From the NCBI GenBank assembly GCA_035325705.1, contig DAOKZI010000006.1, positions 122,534 to 186,533 on the forward strand: 64,000 nt of DNA, read 5' to 3'. A program made the translations under genes and the position numbers. Below the pieces are notes generated by a model that saw only the letters and a list, made by a program, of their open reading frames with translations, did not search any database and was not told the DNA's origin. This document shows, in pieces, positions 59,228 to 64,000 of the stretch; positions within the stretch are counted from its first letter, which is position 1, and each line of letters opens with the position of its first letter. The stretch comes from Ga0077536 sp035325705. Its GTDB lineage: Bacteria; Pseudomonadota; Gammaproteobacteria; Ga0077536.

Positions 59228-59376
59228 TCGTGGCCTCGGACATGCGGGAAGCTGGGGCGGCGCGCCGCTAGTGTACGAACTCGGCCGACGCGTCGCGAGG
59301 CCGCGGGTGTCTATACTGGAAACGCCGTGACGGCCGTTCAGCCGCCGTTGGTCACGACGGCAGGAGACTCGAGGCC

Positions 59377-59919
59377 ATGCACCAGGTTCAAGCTTCCAAT
59401 CCAAGCGCGCGGCGCCGCCGACTGCGGCTGGGGCTCGTCCTCGCGGCCTGCCTGCTCGGCGGCTGCATGAGCACCACGCCTTACCGCCCGGCGGCGACCC
59501 CCAGCGATCAGGGCTATCAGGAACAGCGCATCGAGGAGAACCGCTATCGCGTGACGTTCACCGGCAACAGCGTGACGACGCGCGAGGCGGTGGAAAACTT
59601 CATGCTCCTGCGCATCGCCGAGCTGACGCTGAAGCTCGGTTACGACTATTTCGTGATCGACAACCAGGACACCGAGGCTCAGACCTACTACCTGCAGAGC
59701 ATCAGCGACTATGGCGGCGCCTGGGATCCCTTCTACGGCTGCCTGTGGCCGCGCGCGGGCTTCGCAGTGTCCTCGACGCAGCCCGTGACGAACTACAAGG
59801 CCCAGGGCTATGTCGTGATGTTCAAGGGTCAGAAACCGCCGCTCGAGATGAAGGCCTTCGACGCGCGCGACGTGCAGGCGAGCCTCGCGCCGCTGGTGCA
59901 CGGCGTGCCGGGCCAGTGA
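59377..59919 (+). CDS. CC0125/CC1285-family lipoprotein
   Basis: 180-aa lipoprotein. Basic N-terminus, hydrophobic helix and lipobox LLGGC (Cys30). The mature domain has RYRVTFTGNSVTTREAVENF, then MLLRIAELTLKLGYDYFVID, characteristic of the CC0125/CC1285 family, whose function is unknown. A TATACT -10-like box lies at 59312-59317. Single gene between divergent and repeat regions. Confidence 0.85.
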   Translation: MHQVQASNPSARRRRLRLGLVLAACLLGGCMSTTPYRPAATPSDQGYQEQRIEENRYRVTFTGNSVTTREAVENFMLLRIAELTLKLGYDYFVIDNQDTEAQTYYLQSISDYGGAWDPFYGCLWPRAGFAVSSTQPVTNYKAQGYVVMFKGQKPPLEMKAFDARDVQASLAPLVHGVPGQ

Positions 59920-59934
59920 TGCGCCAATGCCCGT

Positions 59935-60028
59935 GTAGCCCGGGTGGAGCGCGCAGCGCATAACCCGGGATTCGGCGTTTCCCGCGCAACCAAGATCCCG
60001 GGTTCCGCTACGCTGCACCCGGGCTACG
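59935..60028. repeat. GTAGCCCGG inverted pair
   Basis: GTAGCCCGGGTGGAGCGCGC...CCGGGAT followed by the inverted GATCCCGGGTTCCGCTACGC...GGGCTAC; a large stem-loop between the lipoprotein and nitroreductase genes. Confidence 0.85.
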
Positions 60029-60119
60029 GGCGCTTCGAAAGCCCAACTGTGATTGCCCGTCGTTCCCTCAGCCGGCACACTCGCCGGGTGCCGCTGGGGC
60101 GCTACACCGGGAGAAGCCC

Positions 60120-60761
60120 ATGCAGTTCGACGACGTCGTGCGCACGACCGCGACGGTGCGCTACTACAAGCCCGATCCGATCCCGGTGGAATTGCTCGCT
60201 CGCGTGCTCGATGCCGCGCGCTGGGCACCATCCGGCGGCAATCGCCAGCCGCTGCGTTTCATCGCCGTGCGCGACGCGGCGAAGAAGCAGCGCCTGCAGG
60301 ATCTCTATCTCCCGATCTGGGAGCAGTACATCGCCGGCATCCGCCAGGGCTCGGTGCGCGTGGGCGCGAAGCCCGGCATCGTCGATCACGCCGATCACTT
60401 CGCACGGCACATGGCGCAGATCCCCGTGCTCCTGCTGGTGCTGGCGCGGCTCGCGGACGTCCATCCGACCGACCACCAGCTAGGACGCCTGAGCGTCGTC
60501 GGCGGCGCGTCGATCTATCCGGCGGTCCAGAACGTGCTGCTCGCGGCGCGCAATCTCGGCCTCGGCACCGCGCTCACGACCCTGCACGCCGCGGTCGAAC
60601 CCGAGCTCAAGCCGCTGTTCGGCATTCCGGAAGATTTCTCGGTCGTGGCGATGGTGACGCTGGGCTGGCCGGCGCAGGATTTTCCGCACAAGCTGACGCG
60701 CCGCCCGCTGTCGGAGATGGTGTTCGCCGATACCTACGGCGCAACATTGGCAGGGCTTTGA
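60120..60761 (+). CDS. nitroreductase family protein
   Basis: 213-aa FMN-dependent oxidoreductase. RTTATVRYYKPDPIPVELL, then DAARWAPSGGNRQPLRFIAV with the FMN-binding Ser-Gly-Gly-Asn, and LSVVGGASIYPAVQNVLLAARNLGLGTALTT (listed in part) near the C-terminus are standard. GGAGAAGCCC precedes the ATG. Reduces nitro compounds, quinones or activated double bonds; the physiological substrate is unknown. Confidence 0.9.
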   Translation: MQFDDVVRTTATVRYYKPDPIPVELLARVLDAARWAPSGGNRQPLRFIAVRDAAKKQRLQDLYLPIWEQYIAGIRQGSVRVGAKPGIVDHADHFARHMAQIPVLLLVLARLADVHPTDHQLGRLSVVGGASIYPAVQNVLLAARNLGLGTALTTLHAAVEPELKPLFGIPEDFSVVAMVTLGWPAQDFPHKLTRRPLSEMVFADTYGATLAGL

Positions 60762-61080
60762 CGTAGGTTGCCGTGAAAGAGGCGCCCGTTCTCGTAGCCC
60801 GGGTGCAGCGTAGCGGAACCCGGGATCCTCGTTGCGCGGGAAACGCCGATCCCGGATTCCGCTGCGCTCCTTCCGGGCTACGAGAGAACGATCTTCGTAG
60901 CCCGGAAGGAGCGCAGCGGAATCCGGGAAGGAAGTTCACCACGCCTCTTTCATGATTGCGGATGGCGCGGCCGTCATGACACGAAGGAAGCCCAAGGTCT
61001 TCGTCGTGGCGCCGAATGTTGGGCTTCCTTCGTCAGCCCAACCTACGAGCTGCGCGCTTCCTTCGTCAGCCCAAGCTACC
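60762..61080. repeat. composite palindromic element copy 3 plus GGGCTTCC arms
   Basis: CGTAGGTTGCCGTGAAAG (60762), GTAGCCCGGGTGCAGCG arm (60794), inverted GGATTCCGCTGCGCTCC arm, a further GTAGCCCGGAAGGAGCGC arm ending about 60931, then GAAGCCCAAGG/GTTGGGCTTCCTTCGTCAG arms (60982-61048) and a last copy at 61058-61078. It fills the convergent gap 60762-61109; no gene there. Confidence 0.88.
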
Positions 61081-61109
61081 CGAATCCGAGCTGTGCGCTC
61101 GGTGGCCCT

Positions 61110-61520
61110 TCAAGCCCGCCCCGGTTCGCGTCCTTCGTGCTGGGGCAGATCGTCGCGGATCTCGTACCAGCTCGCGCGATCGGCGACGTAGATGTGGCCC
61201 TGCGGCGCGAGGGGCGCGGCGGGATCCAGCGCGCCGGCGCGCACGCGGATCATCTCGCGGCCATCGACCTGGCTGTAGATCGGCGAGCCGCACACGGCGC
61301 AGAACCAGCGCGCTTTGGCCGGCGTCGCGCGATAGGCGCGCAGTGCTTCCCGGCCCGCTTCCAGCGTGAAATGCGCGAGCGGCACCGGCACGCTGGCGGC
61401 GAAGGCCGTGCCCTGCGCCATGCGGCACTGCTTGCAGTGACAGAACCACACGGCGAGCGGCGCCGGCGCGATGCGAAAGCGCACCGCGCCGCAGAGACAG
61501 CGGCCGTGCACGACGCTCAC
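61110..61520 (-). CDS. GFA (CENP-V/DUF636) family protein
   Basis: 136-aa zinc protein of the GFA family: GRCLCGAVRFRI, CHCKQCRMAQGTAF, and FCAVCGSPIYSQ supply the Cys ligands. The GTG at 61520 overlaps the methyltransferase stop (GTGA). The family name refers to glutathione-dependent formaldehyde activation, but most members are uncharacterised. Co-translated with the methyltransferase. Confidence 0.9.
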   Translation of the reverse strand: MSVVHGRCLCGAVRFRIAPAPLAVWFCHCKQCRMAQGTAFAASVPVPLAHFTLEAGREALRAYRATPAKARWFCAVCGSPIYSQVDGREMIRVRAGALDPAAPLAPQGHIYVADRASWYEIRDDLPQHEGREPGRA

Positions 61521-62263
61521 GCCGGCAGCCGCGCGGCGAAGCGCAGGCGCACGTAGTCGAGCGTCCACACGCCATCGCGGAAGAGGGTGGATCGCAGCCG
61601 CGCGGTGACCGCGGCGAGAAAGTCGTCGCGTGCCGCCGCCGGCACCGGCGCGAGGAAAGACTGCGCCATCAGCGTCAGCCAGTCGGCGACTTCGCGTTCG
61701 AAACGCGTCGGGCGGGAAAAGAGCTCGAGGTGCTCGACGCCGAAGCCGGCGCCCTCGAGCAGCGCACGCCAGGCCTCGGCGCTCGGGAAGGTCCATGGAT
61801 TCAGACCCGCGCTCGCGATCCCGCGCGCGGCCAGTTCCGCTTCGAGGGCCGCGACGAGGCTCGCGACATTGCCCGCGCCGCCGAGCTCGCCGACGAAGCG
61901 CCCGCCGGGTTTGAGCGCGCGGCGCACGCCGGCGACGACGGCGTCCTGCCGCGGCATCCAGTGCAGGGCGGCGTTCGTGAACACGGCATCGAACTCGGCC
62001 TCGAATTCGAGCCGCTGCCCATCGGCGACGCGGGCGTCGAGCCCGCGCTCGCGCGCGGCGGCCACCTGCGCGGCGCTGCTATCGACGGCGATCACCGCGC
62101 AGCCCGCATCAGCGAGCTTCTGCGTGAGGCTGCCGTCGCCGCAGCCGAGGTCGAGCACGCGCTCGCCGGCGCGCGGTGCGAGCAGCTCGAGCAGCGGCTC
62201 GCCGAGGCGGGCGACGAAGCCCGCTTCGGTCCGATAGCGATGTGGATCCCAGATCTGCGCCAT
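61517..62263 (-). CDS. class I SAM-dependent methyltransferase
   Basis: 248-aa Rossmann methyltransferase: VLDLGCGDGSLTQKLADAG, VIAVDSSAAQV, and FDAVFTNAALHWMPRQDAVV, like the trans-aconitate methyltransferase/UbiE-type group. A TATAAT box (62270-62275, minus strand) lies 6 nt before the ATG at 62263, so it would be translated from a leaderless mRNA. Substrate unknown. Overlaps the GFA gene. Confidence 0.88.
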   Translation of the reverse strand: MAQIWDPHRYRTEAGFVARLGEPLLELLAPRAGERVLDLGCGDGSLTQKLADAGCAVIAVDSSAAQVAAARERGLDARVADGQRLEFEAEFDAVFTNAALHWMPRQDAVVAGVRRALKPGGRFVGELGGAGNVASLVAALEAELAARGIASAGLNPWTFPSAEAWRALLEGAGFGVEHLELFSRPTRFEREVADWLTLMAQSFLAPVPAAARDDFLAAVTARLRSTLFRDGVWTLDYVRLRFAARLPA

Positions 62264-62269
62264 GAAGCG

Positions 62270-62275
62270 ATTATA
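62270..62275 (-). promoter_or_regulatory. -10 box of leaderless methyltransferase
   Basis: TATAAT on the minus strand, 6 nt from the ATG at 62263. No clear -35. Confidence 0.45.
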
Positions 62276-62319
62276 CGGTCGGATGCGGCCCGCGCCGCGG
62301 CCGTCGTACGCCGATCCCG

Positions 62320-62325
62320 TACAAT
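62320..62325 (+). promoter_or_regulatory. -10 box of acrylyl-CoA reductase gene
   Basis: TACAAT, 39 nt upstream of the GTG at 62365, in the divergent gap with the methyltransferase. Confidence 0.4.
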
Positions 62326-62364
62326 GCGATCCATCGATCATCATTCGTTGCGGAGGAGGAGAGC

Positions 62365-63357
62365 GTGAGCGAGCAAATCAGGGCCATCGTCGCCGAGGAA
62401 GTGGACGGCAAGATCAAAGGCAGCCTCAAGACCATCGACGTCGGCGCTCTGCCCGACAACGACGTGCTGGTCGACGTCGCTTACTCCACCGTCAACTACA
62501 AGGACGGCCTCGCGATGTCCGGGGCCGGCCGCATCTGCCGCAAGACGCCGATGGTCGGCGGCATCGATCTCGCGGGCGTCGTCGTCGAATCGCGCGATCC
62601 GGCGTGGAAGCCGGGAGATCGCGTGCTCGTCGACGGCTATGGCCTGTCCGAGGACCACTGGGGCGGCTATGCGCAGAAGCAGCGCGTGAAGAGCAGCTTC
62701 CTGGTGCGAGTGCCGGAGGTCTTCGGTCTCGACGAAGCGATGGCGATCGGCACCGCGGGCTACACCGCGATGCTGTGCGTGAATGCGATCCGCGATCACG
62801 GCGTGAAGCCGGATCAGGGGCCGGTGCTCGTGTCCGGCGCCGGCGGCGGTGTCGGCTCGGTCGCGATCATGCTGCTCGCGAAGCTCGGCTATCAGGTCGC
62901 CGCGATCACGGGCCGCGCCGCACTGACCGACTATCTGAAGAGCCTGGGCGCGACCGAAGTGCTCGATCGCGCCGAGTTCGCGCGCGAGCCCAAGCCGCTC
63001 GAAAAGGAGCGCTGGGCGGCGGGCGTGGACAACGTCGGCTCGACGACGCTCGCGACGATGCTCGCACAGACGAAATACGAAGGCCTCATCGCCGCCTGCG
63101 GCCTCGCCGGCGGCGTGCCGCTGCCGACGACGGTGATGCCCTTCATCCTGCGCGGCGTGACCCTGCGCGGCATCGACTCGGTGCAGGCCGCGATGCCGCG
63201 GCGTCTGCGCGCGTGGAAGGATCTCGCCGAGCTGCTCGACCGCGACAAGCTGAAGCTCGCCACCTCGATCGAGCCGCTGTCGCGCGTCCCCGATCTCGCG
63301 AAAGACATCCTCGCCGGCAAGCTGCAGGGCCGCGTGGTGATCGACGTCAACGCGTAG
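62365..63357 (+). CDS. acuI: acrylyl-CoA reductase (YhdH/AcuI-type)
   Basis: 330-aa MDR-family reductase. VNYKDGLAMSGAGRICRKTPMVGGIDLAGVV (split family motif), VSGAGGGVGSVAIMLL Rossmann motif and LPTTVMPFILRGVTLRGIDSVQAAMP are typical of YhdH/AcuI. It reduces acrylyl-CoA to propionyl-CoA with NADPH, a detoxifying step. The GTG at 62365 follows GGAGGAGGAGAGC. It could connect with 3-hydroxypropionate or DMSP-type metabolism and with the acyl-CoA genes elsewhere in the window. Confidence 0.92.
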   Translation: MSEQIRAIVAEEVDGKIKGSLKTIDVGALPDNDVLVDVAYSTVNYKDGLAMSGAGRICRKTPMVGGIDLAGVVVESRDPAWKPGDRVLVDGYGLSEDHWGGYAQKQRVKSSFLVRVPEVFGLDEAMAIGTAGYTAMLCVNAIRDHGVKPDQGPVLVSGAGGGVGSVAIMLLAKLGYQVAAITGRAALTDYLKSLGATEVLDRAEFAREPKPLEKERWAAGVDNVGSTTLATMLAQTKYEGLIAACGLAGGVPLPTTVMPFILRGVTLRGIDSVQAAMPRRLRAWKDLAELLDRDKLKLATSIEPLSRVPDLAKDILAGKLQGRVVIDVNA

Positions 63358-63365
63358 TCCGGGGG

Positions 63366-63960
63366 CTTGCGTCCGATCCCGGATTCGCCGGGCTCATCCG
63401 GGCGACAAGAGGCTGGGCTCCAGCCTGCGCGGGAGCGACGAAGATTTCGTCACTCGCGCACGCCGTGTGCGCCGTTACACCGGAATGCCGGATCCCGGGT
63501 TGCGCGCTGCGCGCTCCACCCGGGCTACGAAGCGAACGGCACATCCCGCTTATGTAGCCCGGATGAGCGCCGCGAATCCGGGGTTCGGCGCGTCACCGGT
63601 GATCAACGCGAGGGGCTTGCGTTCGTTCCCGGATTCGCTGAGCTCATCCGGGCGACGAGAGGCTGGGCTCCCCTGCGCGGGGGCGACGAAAATTTCGTCA
63701 CTCGAGCACGCCCTGTGCGCCGTTACACCGGAATGCCGGATCCCGGGTTGCGCGCTGCGCGCTCCACCNNNNNNNNNNNNNNNNNNNNNNNNNNNNNNNN
63801 NNNNNNNNNNNNNNNNNNNNNNNNNNNNNNNNNNNNNNNNNNNNNNNNNNNNNNNNNNNNNNNNNNNNTTCGGCGCGTCACCGGTGATCAACGCGAGGGG
63901 CTTGCGTTCGTTCCCGGATTCGCGGCGCTCATCCGGGCTACGAGACATCTGATGGGATGG
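63366..63960. repeat. 250-bp tandem repeat array interrupted by assembly gap
   Basis: Unit 1 spans 63366-63615 and unit 2 starts at 63616; a third start is at 63901. Each carries CTTGCGTxCG..., an AATTTCGTCACTCG segment, TTACACCGGAATGCCGG, a GCGCTGCGCGCTCCACC arm and a GTAGCCCGGATGAGCGC unit. Comparison with unit 1 implies that the sequence hidden by the Ns is about 63 nt, or 63 plus multiples of 250. No gene in 63358-64000. Confidence 0.85.
63769..63868. other. 100-N scaffold gap
   Basis: Exactly 100 Ns, the standard placeholder of unknown length, between two copies of the tandem repeat; open frames through it are meaningless. Confidence 0.98.
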
Positions 63961-64000
63961 ACTCCTCCCCCTTCTTATTCGGCCTCGATGTGCCACGCTG

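Noticed and set aside
63467..63996. Open frames crossing the N gap
   Set aside because: They exist only because the Ns hold no stops and because they follow repeat arms.

Overview
The window is 64 kb of very GC-rich DNA (roughly 70% by eye) with the dense, short-spaced gene layout of a member of the Pseudomonadota. EttA, PanB, TesB, fused IcmF, DUF1289, TerC, OprP-type and AlgE-type porins, a VPLPA/PEP-CTERM-type protein and dispersed GTAGCCCGG-type palindromes all fit a free-living, metabolically versatile beta- or gammaproteobacterium. I cannot resolve the lineage further. No rRNA, tRNA, CRISPR array, phage or transposase gene was found. A 100-N scaffold gap lies at 63769-63868.

Layout. 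1-6339 (minus): a UbiA/MenA-type prenyltransferase running off the left edge behind a 22-codon leader, then an SDR dehydrogenase, an epoxide-hydrolase-like enzyme, a 66-aa Cys protein and HyuB/HyuA (hydantoinase/oxoprolinase/acetone-carboxylase type). 6472-12939: an MFS transporter, two overlapping paralogous FAD hydroxylases, a CaiB/BaiF CoA-transferase and a zinc-ribbon methyltransferase. 13159-22548 (minus): an FHA-adenylyl cyclase fusion, a zinc alcohol dehydrogenase, an AlgE-like porin, a small hypothetical, a HerA/DUF853 ATPase, EttA and an OprP-like porin.

22862-33442 is the metabolic core. First comes an HMG-CoA-synthase-like/OB-zinc-ribbon fusion, a thiolase, an acyl-CoA dehydrogenase and a MatB-like acyl-CoA synthetase. 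A ceramidase-family membrane protein follows on the other strand. Then comes a tight six-gene operon: MaoC hydratase, CitE-type lyase, LinB-type haloalkane dehalogenase, FlK-type thioesterase, PanB-like enzyme and TesB. 34338-41555 carries a kinase-HDOD fusion, a Dke1-type cupin, a rhodanese, CbpA-type DnaJ, a diguanylate cyclase, a small phosphodiesterase, a Cdd1-type protein, TerC and an AhpD-like protein. 41647-48574 is a TetR-controlled B12 operon: tetR, icmF, BtuF-like, DUF1289, enoyl-CoA hydratase, MDR reductase.

49076-64000 holds a PEP-mutase/ICL-family lyase, an alpha/beta hydrolase with a small partner, a VPLPA-type exported protein, a periplasmic cupin and a lipoprotein cytochrome c. 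These are followed by a minus-strand cluster (MoxR ATPase, CoxE-like VWA protein, carbamate kinase, cyclic-2,3-DPG-synthetase-like protein, small membrane protein), a lipoprotein, a nitroreductase, a GFA protein, a methyltransferase and an acrylyl-CoA reductase.

Taken together the genes suggest a heterotroph that degrades carboxylic acids, branched acyl-CoAs, N-heterocycles/aromatics and perhaps halogenated compounds. Several c-di-GMP, cAMP and kinase signalling proteins are present. Intergenic regions, especially between convergent genes, are filled with three families of dispersed palindromic repeats, some of them recently duplicated in tandem.
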